A DNA stretch of 6,209 nucleotides. Source: PHAA01 sp964584415 (GTDB lineage Bacteria; Bacillota; Syntrophomonadia; Syntrophomonadales; Syntrophomonadaceae). Below are positions 1-4,929 of the stretch, piece by piece. How positions within the stretch are numbered: the first letter of the stretch is position 1; the number at the start of each line of letters is the position of its first letter. The stretch lies in the NCBI GenBank assembly GCA_964584415.1, contig CAZOZX010000120.1, positions 1 through 6,209 of the forward strand, given 5' to 3'. A program made the position numbers and the translations under genes. The notes below the pieces were generated by a model, which saw only the letters and a list, made by a program, of their open reading frames with translations, ran no database searches and was not told where the DNA came from.

Positions 1-852
1 CTTATCATGGTTATTCTGAGCGGCATACCCCATGGCGGCACAGATGTGCAGGCCTACCAGGACTCCCGGGTGCAGGTGCTTCATGTCGAACAGATCCGCA
101 ACAACCAACGCACGCCGCAGCACCTCGTCAAATTTAGCGGGATCGTCCATGCTCAAGCGCAGGTAGGCCGGGAAGAAATTGAACAGGACCACGATATTCT
201 GATAAATCCCCACTTGCAGCACCTGTTTGGCATCCTCGATCCGCCCGGTCAGCTGGTAGGCTGAGGCCAGCAGCATCTCCGGCGGCAGGGCCGGTTCGAT
301 ACTATCCTCCAGAAGTACCAGGGCACCATTGGCATCCCCGGCAGCCAGGCAGCAGTAGGCTTCCATGTACAGCGCCTTCTTGGTCAAGGATACATCGTCA
401 CTTTCCTCTCTGACCCGGACAAACAGCGCCTTGGCCTCCTCAATCAATTTGGCGGCCTGGGGCGAGCCCTTCAGCAGCTCGACATGGTTGACCATCAGGA
501 TCCCCATCTGCAGCAGCAATGGAAAGCAGGCATAGTATTTCTTGATGGCCCGCCGGCACTCTTTCAGCACCGTATCAATTGGTTTGGAACCAAAATCGGC
601 CGACAGCTTGCGATACAGCTTCTGGATATCCTCCCTGGTCATCTGCGGCTGGTAGTCAATCAAATCGTCTACGCTGATGTTGAAGTAGGCCGCCAGCTGG
701 GGCAGAAAGGTGATATCGGGATAACTCTGTTCGGTCTCCCACTTCGAAACCGAAGCCTTGGAAACGCCTATATAGTTGGCTAACTCATCCTGGGTAATTC
801 CCTTTTCCTTGCGCTTTTTGACCAGCACCTTGGCAATATTGATTTCCTTCAT
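1..852 (-). CDS. XRE-family helix-turn-helix regulator with long helical (TPR-like) C-terminal region, 3' end outside window
   Basis: The first 284 residues are present and the reading frame is still open at base 1. Residues 6-65 form an HTH_3/XRE DNA-binding domain; the helix-turn-helix is at about 19-39 (ITQDELANYIGVSKASVSKW). Residues 70-284 are a string of amphipathic helices with TPR-like character (for example MEAYCCLAAGDANGALVLLE and LASAYQLTGRIEDAKQVLQ). This layout is known for cytoplasmic regulators that bind a peptide or protein ligand through the helical part; the ligand here is unknown. The ATG at 850-852 has a good SD (AGAGGTG) seven bases upstream. No partner gene is visible on this side, so the target is unknown. 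Autoregulation through the inverted repeat at 919-939 is an inference. The coding sequence is G+C rich compared with the neighbouring dehydrogenase. Confidence 0.88.
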   Translation of the reverse strand, partial: MKEINIAKVLVKKRKEKGITQDELANYIGVSKASVSKWETEQSYPDITFLPQLAAYFNISVDDLIDYQPQMTREDIQKLYRKLSADFGSKPIDTVLKECRRAIKKYYACFPLLLQMGILMVNHVELLKGSPQAAKLIEEAKALFVRVREESDDVSLTKKALYMEAYCCLAAGDANGALVLLEDSIEPALPPEMLLASAYQLTGRIEDAKQVLQVGIYQNIVVLFNFFPAYLRLSMDDPAKFDEVLRRALVVADLFDMKHLHPGVLVGLHICAAMGYAAQNNHDK

Positions 853-872
853 TTCAATCACCTCTTGCCTAT

Positions 873-901
873 ATCTTAGTAGGCTGGATGATGTTAATCA
901 A
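873..901 (-). promoter_or_regulatory. Candidate sigma-A promoter of the XRE regulator
   Basis: On the minus strand, TTGATT (896-901) and TAAGAT (873-878) are separated by 17 bases. Each matches four of six consensus positions. Transcription would begin near 866, giving a very short leader that still holds the SD at 859-865. This is a pattern call only. Confidence 0.4.
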
Positions 902-918
902 TGGATTGGCATTCAACT

Positions 919-939
919 TTGGTTAATAAAATCAACCAA
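919..939. promoter_or_regulatory. Inverted repeat, possible operator upstream of the XRE regulator
   Basis: TTGGTTAAT, three A bases, then ATCAACCAA. The 9-base arms are complementary at eight positions. It lies just upstream of the candidate -35 box of the regulator. A 21-bp dyad of this size suits a dimeric XRE protein, so self-binding is plausible, but no second copy of the site was found in the window. Confidence 0.35.
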
Positions 940-978
940 CGCGATACTTTTTGTGTAACGGGGCCGAAGTTTTTCGGA

Positions 979-1005
979 AATAAAAAGACCGGTTAGCTAA
1001 CCGGT
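979..1005 (-). terminator. Rho-independent terminator-like hairpin (perfect 18-bp palindrome plus U tract), minus strand
   Basis: ACCGGTTAGCTAACCGGT (988-1005) is a perfect palindrome: 7-bp stem with loop AGCT. Read on the minus strand it is followed by CTTTTTATTTC, a typical U tract. It sits between the dehydrogenase terminator at 1077-1122 and the regulator promoter, so it may be a back-up terminator. An upstream copy of one arm at 1031-1040 could compete for pairing (see findings). Confidence 0.7.
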
Positions 1006-1030
1006 AAGAAATGCAAATATATTTTTTGGC

Positions 1031-1040
1031 AGCTAACCGG
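1031..1040. repeat. Direct repeat of the terminator arm (AGCTAACCGG)
   Basis: AGCTAACCGG here is identical to 995-1004 inside the palindromic terminator, 36 bases away. In a minus-strand transcript this segment reads CCGGTTAGCT and comes before the hairpin. It could pair over 10 bp with the second arm plus loop of the hairpin, blocking terminator formation. Confidence 0.5.
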
Positions 1041-1076
1041 CAATAGAACCCTTTCCGACTGACTGCCGGTGCCTGT

Positions 1077-1122
1077 AAAAAAAGGCCCCAGAGGGCCCTT
1101 CCTTGCGGAAAAACCCTCTGGG
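1077..1122 (-). terminator. Rho-independent terminator of the dehydrogenase gene
   Basis: On the minus strand, CCCAGAGGG (1114-1122) pairs perfectly with CCCTCTGGG (1087-1095) over nine bases and is followed by GCC and seven T bases (1077-1083). It starts about 22 bases after the stop codon of the dehydrogenase. Confidence 0.88.
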
Positions 1123-1144
1123 ATACACAATGAAAGCCTAATTT

Positions 1145-2074
1145 CTAGCTGGCCGTATAACCCCCATCAATAACCATTTTTTGCCCGGTTATGAAGGATG
1201 CCTCCTCTGACATTAAGAATACAGCCGGCTTGGCAATTTCAGCAGGGACTCCCATGCGGCCGCCATAATTACCACGAGGAACGATTTCTTTATCTTTGAC
1301 CGGATCATTACATAATGGATGTAAGGCTGCTAATTGAGCAAAGTCAAACGCTTCGGTGGCCAATGAATCTTGGGCTGCCAGATCATTTTTATCAGCGGCT
1401 ACAGCGGCTTGGAATAAGGGGGTCATAATATAGCCGGGATTTACCGTATTTACGCGTATACCATATTCCGCCAATTCCAGGGCTAAGGCTTTGGATAAGC
1501 CCACCACACCATGTTTGCCCATGGTGTACTGAATCAAATTGAAACGATCAATCAGGACTTCACCGGTTTCACAATTTATAACCTTGGGACGACCGGCAAC
1601 CCCGTGAATACTGGAAACCATCACGATAGAACCTTTGGTTCCGTGTTTCATCATTAAACGGGAACCATACAGCGCTGTATAGAATACTCCGTCTTCATTA
1701 ATACTCTGGATAAATTTACGGGATTTTAGGACTTCTTCCGGATCTTTATCAAAATCCTCGGCCGTTACCACACCGGCATTCGCCAGTATTGCATCTACAG
1801 TTCCATAAGTCTGTTCGGTAATTTCGAAAAGTTTTTCAACCTCTTTAGATTTAGAAACATCAGTGTGAACATAAATGGCGTGTCCCGCACCATATTTATC
1901 ATTTAATTCCTTAACAAATGCTTCCCCTAGTTTGTCGTTAACATCGGACACAACTACCCCTTTTGCACCTTCATCTAATGCTTCCCGAACGGTTGCTGAC
2001 CCGATAGAGTCAAAACCTGGGATAGCTGATACTGAACCTGTCACCACTACTACTTTGCCGTCCAATTTACCCAT
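1145..2074 (-). CDS. Short-chain dehydrogenase/reductase (SDR), NAD-type, with insertions
   Basis: A 309-residue cytoplasmic oxidoreductase; classical SDRs are near 250. Seen: Rossmann beta strand VVVVTG (8-13); Asp44 at the end of strand 2 (VVVSDVN), which in this family favours NAD(H); ANAG (98-101); catalytic Asn126, Ser155, Tyr183 and Lys187 (YTMGK); NPGYIMTP (212-219); and the C-terminal MVIDGGYTAS. Oddities: the glycine motif is stretched to TGSVSAIPGFDSIG (12-25), and Ser155 to Tyr183 is 28 residues, about 15 more than usual. A further long segment (220-290) would shape the substrate pocket. The substrate cannot be told from sequence. I chose the ATG at 2072-2074 because the SD AAGAAGGTGG lies 8 bases before it; a GTG start four codons upstream would fall inside that SD. 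It is probably the last gene of an operon with the DUF2294 gene. Confidence 0.9.
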   Translation of the reverse strand: MGKLDGKVVVVTGSVSAIPGFDSIGSATVREALDEGAKGVVVSDVNDKLGEAFVKELNDKYGAGHAIYVHTDVSKSKEVEKLFEITEQTYGTVDAILANAGVVTAEDFDKDPEEVLKSRKFIQSINEDGVFYTALYGSRLMMKHGTKGSIVMVSSIHGVAGRPKVINCETGEVLIDRFNLIQYTMGKHGVVGLSKALALELAEYGIRVNTVNPGYIMTPLFQAAVAADKNDLAAQDSLATEAFDFAQLAALHPLCNDPVKDKEIVPRGNYGGRMGVPAEIAKPAVFLMSEEASFITGQKMVIDGGYTAS

Positions 2075-2108
2075 TATAGATTCCACCTTCTTAAAATTTT
2101 TATTTGGG

Positions 2109-2264
2109 TTATTTTTTCTTACGAAATATATTGCGGTTGTTGATTACCCCCTTCCCCCAGAAAGAAATAACCAGCATTTTGGCCGGATTCACCCCTAAGA
2201 TGAATTCACCCAAAAATACTGGTCCATATTGGAGCGACCCAATGGTATCTCCCATATCTGCCAT
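2109..2264 (-). CDS. Possible small protein (51 aa), unknown
   Basis: This frame fills the gap between the DUF2294 gene (21 bases from its stop) and the dehydrogenase (34 bases before its ATG), as a small operon member would. It starts MADMGDTIGSLQYGPVFLG, has a hydrophobic centre (EFILGVNPAKMLVISFWGKG), and ends with the basic stretch NNRNIFRKKK. It is in frame with the DUF2294 gene, separated by that gene's TAA and seven sense codons. No SD is visible before the ATG, which weakens the case. I do not recognise the family. It could be a chance frame, a gene remnant, or cover a structured RNA (2214-2271). Confidence 0.33.
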   Translation of the reverse strand: MADMGDTIGSLQYGPVFLGEFILGVNPAKMLVISFWGKGVINNRNIFRKKK

Positions 2265-2285
2265 GGTATTTAGCTGCGGTTTATT

Positions 2286-2708
2286 TTAATCAGTCAGGAC
2301 TCGATCAAAAATAATAACATGCATCCAAAAATCATTTTCGGCTTCCACCATATACGTCTGATGGATAGCCTTGGCCCCTAATAACCGCTCAATATAAGGC
2401 ATATTGTCAATAGCGTGCTGCCTGGCTACATGCATGCGGGATTGGTTTATAACCTTGCTCCCTTCAACCGTTTTTACGATAAACTTTTCCGGTTCGGTCA
2501 AAAAGCGTTCACCCCGGATCACCAGCATATCATTCAAAATAACGATTCTGGTATGATCAGGGCCTTTCCCCAGCTTTTCCTTAAAATACTTTTCCATGTG
2601 GATTTTCAACGCGTGCTGTTTTTGTTTACGCTGACGTTCATCAAATTTACACTCCGGCGCAGAATCTGTACAACAATCATTGAAATAAATTCTATAAATT
2701 GATGACAT
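2286..2708 (-). CDS. DUF2294 / MpsC-like domain protein
   Basis: A 140-residue soluble protein. From about residue 26 on it fits what I recall of the DUF2294 (MpsC-like) family: an N-terminal helix, GKGP (47-50), a strand pair around RIVILNDMLVIRGERFLTEPE (54-74), an arginine-rich helix (RMHVARQHA, 91-99), and a C-terminal strand pair ending FWMHVIIFDR. Some family members are linked to a sodium-coupled membrane-potential system; nothing here supports that role for this copy. The N terminus carries CC (12-13) and Cys20, which could bind metal. The ATG at 2706-2708 follows a strong SD (GGGGAGG, spacing about 9). A longer frame reaching upstream to 2777 would run through the leader hairpin and is unlikely. 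It is probably the first gene of an operon with the dehydrogenase. Confidence 0.72.
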   Translation of the reverse strand: MSSIYRIYFNDCCTDSAPECKFDERQRKQKQHALKIHMEKYFKEKLGKGPDHTRIVILNDMLVIRGERFLTEPEKFIVKTVEGSKVINQSRMHVARQHAIDNMPYIERLLGAKAIHQTYMVEAENDFWMHVIIFDRVLTD

Positions 2709-2732
2709 TTTCTTATCCCTCCCCAAGAAAAT

Positions 2733-2812
2733 AAAAAAACCAATACATTTACGAATATAACTCCACCAGCCAGGCAATCTAGCCAGCTAAGCTATTCATA
2801 AATATATTGGTT
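2733..2812 (-). promoter_or_regulatory. Leader hairpin with U tract, candidate attenuator of the DUF2294 gene
   Basis: Arms at 2738-2757 (AACCAATACATTTACGAATA) and 2793-2812 are complementary over 20 bases around a 35-base loop. In minus-strand RNA the two differing positions form G-U pairs, so all 20 positions pair; in plus-strand RNA they would be C-A mismatches. A run of seven U follows directly (3' arm end plus 2733-2737), then the SD and ATG 25 bases on. The layout is that of a transcription attenuator. A miniature inverted-repeat element is the alternative, although no clear target duplication is seen. Confidence 0.55.
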
Positions 2813-2881
2813 ATTTAGAGCCGCCTTATTAGGTTTCTCCTTATCACCAAATTATTAAGTTTTTTCCTTATGCTGTCCCTT

Positions 2882-2910
2882 AGTTTAAATACTAATATTT
2901 TATATGTCAA
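2882..2910 (-). promoter_or_regulatory. Sigma-A type promoter of the DUF2294-dehydrogenase unit
   Basis: On the minus strand a perfect TTGACA (2905-2910) is 17 bases from TAAACT (882-887 plus 2000, i.e. 2882-2887). Transcription would start near 2875 and give a leader of about 165 bases holding the hairpin at 2733-2812. Confidence 0.6.
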
Positions 2911-3070
2911 TACAGGCAATACAGAAATTTCGCTAAATCCCCATTTATCAAGGGCTCAGCCCGGGTGCCAAAATATGTATCCAATGTTCATCCAGGTCCA
3001 AGGCAGGATAATAACGGTTCGATGTCATATATAGTATATAAGGTATGTTAATCATGAAAGGTACAGGTAA
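2911..3070. other. Intergenic region before the LysM-NlpC gene
   Basis: This is the upstream side of the wall hydrolase gene. An A+T-rich stretch at 3027-3041 (CATATATAGTATATA) offers several -10-like hexamers but no matching -35 box, so no promoter is called. A 26-codon minus-strand frame (2948-3028) and a 6-codon plus-strand frame (3054-3074) are discussed in findings. Confidence 0.4.
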
Positions 3071-3886
3071 ATGAAAATTAATAAACGGATCCACATCACT
3101 TTTTTGCTTATGATATGTTTGGCCCTGTTGGCAGCCGGAAAATACGCCTACAATGCCTATAATGCTGAACAGACAGCCATTATGGCGGTGGCTCCCGTTG
3201 CAGCTGACAGCGAAGGTTTGGCAAACGGCGATCCCGCCACCGACTCTATCTCTGACGATGCCAGCCCTGCGGAGGCATCCCAGCCCGCACCGGCTCCAAC
3301 CCCGGTTACTACAACCTATACGGTTAAATCTGGCGACACCCTGTGGGACATCGCCGCTGCTTATCATACTACTGTTGCCCAACTGCAGGCGCTCAACAAT
3401 TTAAAAAGTGAGGCCCTGTCACTGGGCCAGACGCTGCTAGTGGCTGGCCAGCCGGATCAGAGTGTCAAAGTGGCCCAAGTTTCCGCCCCTACCCCCAGTC
3501 GTTCCGGTACAACTTCCCGCACGGCGGTGCTGCAATATGCGGCCCAGTATTTGAAGACTCCCTATAAATATGGCGGTACTACCCCATCCGGGTTTGACTG
3601 TTCCGGATTTACCCAGTATGTCTATAAACACTTTGGCGTCACCCTGCCCCGCACCGCAGCCAGCCAGGCCAGCGTCGGGACCCGGGTCGACAAAGCCAGT
3701 TTGGCCCCGGGGGACCTGGTGTTTTTCAAAACCGGCGGTTCCGCTATCAACCATGTCGGTATCTATGCCGGCAACGGACGTTTCATCCATTCCAGTTCGC
3801 CAACTTCCGGCGGCGTGATCTACACCTCCTTAAGCGAGAGCTTTTATGCCAGGAGCTATGCCGGAGCCCGAAGGTTATCCTATTGA
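3071..3886 (+). CDS. Exported LysM + NlpC/P60 peptidoglycan hydrolase
   Basis: A 271-residue protein. Residues 7-23 form a hydrophobic segment after a KINKR start: a signal peptide or membrane anchor. Residues 45-80 are a Pro/Ala/Ser/Asp-rich linker, 82-125 a LysM domain (YTVKSGDTLWDIAAAYHTTV) that binds peptidoglycan glycan, and 138-150 a second Ser/Thr-rich linker. Residues 151-271 are an NlpC/P60 cysteine peptidase with catalytic Cys177 (FDCSGF), His228 (NHVGIY) and His240 (FIHSS). The family cuts D-glutamyl to diaminopimelate type bonds in wall peptides outside the membrane, so a role in wall turnover, division or spore growth is expected. The ATG is preceded by AGGT at short spacing and overlaps the stop of a 6-codon frame (ATGA). 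It appears to be transcribed alone; the only hairpin downstream is the repeat at 3970-4037. Confidence 0.93.
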   Translation: MKINKRIHITFLLMICLALLAAGKYAYNAYNAEQTAIMAVAPVAADSEGLANGDPATDSISDDASPAEASQPAPAPTPVTTTYTVKSGDTLWDIAAAYHTTVAQLQALNNLKSEALSLGQTLLVAGQPDQSVKVAQVSAPTPSRSGTTSRTAVLQYAAQYLKTPYKYGGTTPSGFDCSGFTQYVYKHFGVTLPRTAASQASVGTRVDKASLAPGDLVFFKTGGSAINHVGIYAGNGRFIHSSSPTSGGVIYTSLSESFYARSYAGARRLSY

Positions 3887-3911
3887 TCCAACCTTCCTGA
3901 AGGTAGCGAAG

Positions 3912-3926
3912 CAGGCAGAGGGACGG
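3912..3926 (+). repeat. Half copy of the GGGACGG-loop hairpin repeat
   Basis: CAGGCAGAGGGACGG here is identical over 15 bases to 4723-4737, where it is the left arm and loop of a full hairpin. At this site the right arm CTGCCTG is missing, so it looks like a decayed or truncated copy. Confidence 0.55.
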
Positions 3927-3947
3927 CTCGAGATAAAGCACTTGATT

Positions 3948-4037
3948 TGTCATCCTGAGGGGCTGGCTCTGTCATCCTGAGGAGCCGAAGGCGACGAAGG
4001 ATCTCGGCTAGATGCTTCGCTAACGCTCAGCATGACA
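3948..4037. repeat. REP-like palindromic repeat (one full copy, one partial copy)
   Basis: The full unit is 3970-4037. TGTCATCCTGAG at the left faces CTCAGCATGACA at the right (11 of 12 complementary), and CGAAGGATCT faces AGATGCTTCG inside (9 of 10). A second TGTCATCCTGAGG at 3948-3960 is a tandem copy of the left end, 22 bases upstream. Repeats of this type (TGTCAT-CTGAG ends with a GACGAAGGATCT core) are, from memory, dispersed between genes in many bacterial genomes. It lies just after the wall hydrolase gene and may also act as a transcript end. Confidence 0.75.
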
Positions 4038-4272
4038 CACTTAGGAGACTTCTTCATTGGCCGGCTTAATTTATGGACACCGCCAGGCAGTATAAGCCCT
4101 CCTTTTGCCGTTAAATATTCTAAATTCTGGACAAATAAAGAAATGGGTGCCAGAATATAATTAAGGGAACTAAATAATTAACCATTCCACAAATTCCAGG
4201 TTTGCTGTGTCAAGACTTGACTTCCCGTTGCTTTTGTCTCGTGTTTTTGGGAGAGAGAGAGGAGGAAAAGGT
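4038..4272. other. Intergenic region before the ybjQ-like gene
   Basis: No coding frame is supported here. A perfect TATAAT (4156-4161) lies 112 bases before the gene but has only a weak -35 (AATAAA) at 17 bases, so it is a poor promoter candidate. TTGACT occurs at 4217-4222 without a clear -10. The last 20 bases are purine-rich and contain the SD GGAGG (4261-4265). Confidence 0.35.
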
Positions 4273-4605
4273 ATGATTGTCACAACTACACAAACGGTGG
4301 AAAATCGCTCCATAGAGGAGTATCTCGGGCTGGTAGCCGGACAGTCCATTTGGGAAGAGAAAGTAGCCAAAGAAATCATTTCAGGCATTGCCACTGCAAC
4401 CAGCGATGCTGCCGCGGGTTACAAAAACCAGATGACTCAAGCCCGGCTGGCAGCTATTGATGAAATGATCGCCAAAGCAGAGAAAATGGGCGCCGATGCT
4501 ATTGTCGCCATTGCTTTCGATCACTTGGTAATTCATGATGACATGCTGATGTTGTTTGCCAGCGGAACAGCGGTAAAACTAGCTGAACCTGCACTGAGTA
4601 TGTAG
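4273..4605 (+). CDS. YbjQ / UPF0145 (DUF74) family protein
   Basis: A 110-residue soluble protein with the family's start (MIVTTTQTVENRSIEEYLGLV), the central helix ARLAAIDEMIAKAEKMGADA (57-76), and the C-terminal strands ending MLMLFASGTAVKLA (91-104). Members form small oligomeric beta-rich rings; their function is unknown, though some relatives are linked to metals or stress. Length is normal for the family. Residues 25-40 (SIWEEKVAKEI) differ from the more usual NIFRDF-like segment, as I recall it. I chose the ATG at 4273 because GGAGG ends seven bases before it and the family begins at MIVTTT; an earlier in-frame ATG at 4207 would add 22 atypical residues. It is a single-gene unit ended by the terminator at 4663-4706. 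Confidence 0.87.
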   Translation: MIVTTTQTVENRSIEEYLGLVAGQSIWEEKVAKEIISGIATATSDAAAGYKNQMTQARLAAIDEMIAKAEKMGADAIVAIAFDHLVIHDDMLMLFASGTAVKLAEPALSM

Positions 4606-4662
4606 GATAATATCCATCCCGAACATGGGGTAACGTCCGAATGGAAGTAATAAAAAGCGATA

Positions 4663-4706
4663 TTTAAAGAGGGCAGCTGATAGGAAAGCCAGTTGCCCTT
4701 TTTAAA
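4663..4706 (+). terminator. Strong rho-independent terminator of the ybjQ-like gene
   Basis: TTTAAAGAGGGCAGCTG (4663-4679) pairs with CAGTTGCCCTTTTTAAA (4690-4706) over 17 positions around a 10-base loop. The two non-Watson-Crick positions are G-U in plus-strand RNA. The 3' arm itself contains the T run. It lies 57 bases after the stop codon. Confidence 0.85.
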
Positions 4707-4721
4707 TCCCGGGAGACATAT

Positions 4722-4756
4722 ACAGGCAGAGGGACGGTTCTGCTGCCTGTTTTTCT
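4722..4756 (+). terminator. GGGACGG-loop hairpin repeat with T tract
   Basis: CAGGCAG (4723-4729) and CTGCCTG (4743-4749) form a perfect 7-bp stem, 8 with the flanking A-T, around the 13-base loop AGGGACGGTTCTG. TTTTTCTT follows, so it could be a second plus-strand terminator. A related sequence without pairing arms (CAGGCAGAGGCCCGG) is at 4773-4787. Confidence 0.65.
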
Positions 4757-4816
4757 TGTAAGCAGTCAGCTCCAGGCAGAGGCCCGGCATGAAAATAAGC
4801 AGTGAAGCTCAAGGCA

Positions 4817-4843
4817 TATAAAAAGCCGGTGATTGTACCGGCT
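4817..4843 (-). terminator. Rho-independent terminator of the ZIP transporter gene
   Basis: On the minus strand AGCCGGT (4837-4843) pairs with ACCGGCT (4824-4830) around a 6-base loop, followed by TTTTATAT. It is about 87 bases after the ZIP stop codon. Confidence 0.8.
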
Positions 4844-4887
4844 CTATCTGTACTATTGCGAGTTGATGACAATACTACGCAAAAAGT

Positions 4888-4912
4888 TGTCAACAACTCC
4901 GTCCCCTTGACA
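4888..4912 (-). repeat. Second GGGACGG-loop hairpin repeat, minus strand
   Basis: On the minus strand TGTCAA, a 13-base loop GGGGACGGAGTTG, then TTGACA. The loop has the same length and the same GGGACGG core as the element at 4723-4749, but the stem is different and still self-complementary. ACTTTTTGCG follows, so it may add to termination of the ZIP gene. An alternative hairpin AGTTG-TTGA-CAACT before the T run is also possible. Confidence 0.6.
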
Positions 4913-4929
4913 CTGTAAATGGTGCCGAT

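Noticed and set aside
7..783. Plus-strand frames of 85 and 99 codons
   Set aside because: They are antisense to the XRE regulator, whose frame is open throughout and carries a clear HTH domain and SD.
2709..2777. Longer N terminus for the DUF2294 protein (MPGWWSYIRKCIGFF start)
   Set aside because: It would translate the 3' arm of the leader hairpin and the SD itself; the ATG at 2708 has an ideal SD.
2733..2812. Insertion sequence or MITE
   Set aside because: Terminal repeats exist but no transposase and no clear target duplication; pairing is kept only in the sense RNA of the downstream gene, which favours a leader structure.
2960..2973. GGGCTCAGCCC hairpin as a terminator
   Set aside because: Stem of four bases and no T run on either strand.
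2948..3382. 144-codon minus-strand frame overlapping the start of the wall hydrolase
   Set aside because: Most of it is antisense to a clear LysM-NlpC gene; only the first 80 bases lie outside it and were reported separately.
3437..3790. 117-codon minus-strand frame, and plus-strand frames at 3153-3404 and 3570-3818
   Set aside because: All lie in other frames of the NlpC/P60 coding sequence, have repetitive composition and no recognisable domain or SD.
3948..4037. CRISPR array
   Set aside because: Only two copies of a short unit, one partial, without regular spacers; a REP-like palindrome explains it.
4207..4272. Upstream ATG for the ybjQ-like gene
   Set aside because: The family starts at MIVTTT, and the GGAGG just before 4273 would become coding.
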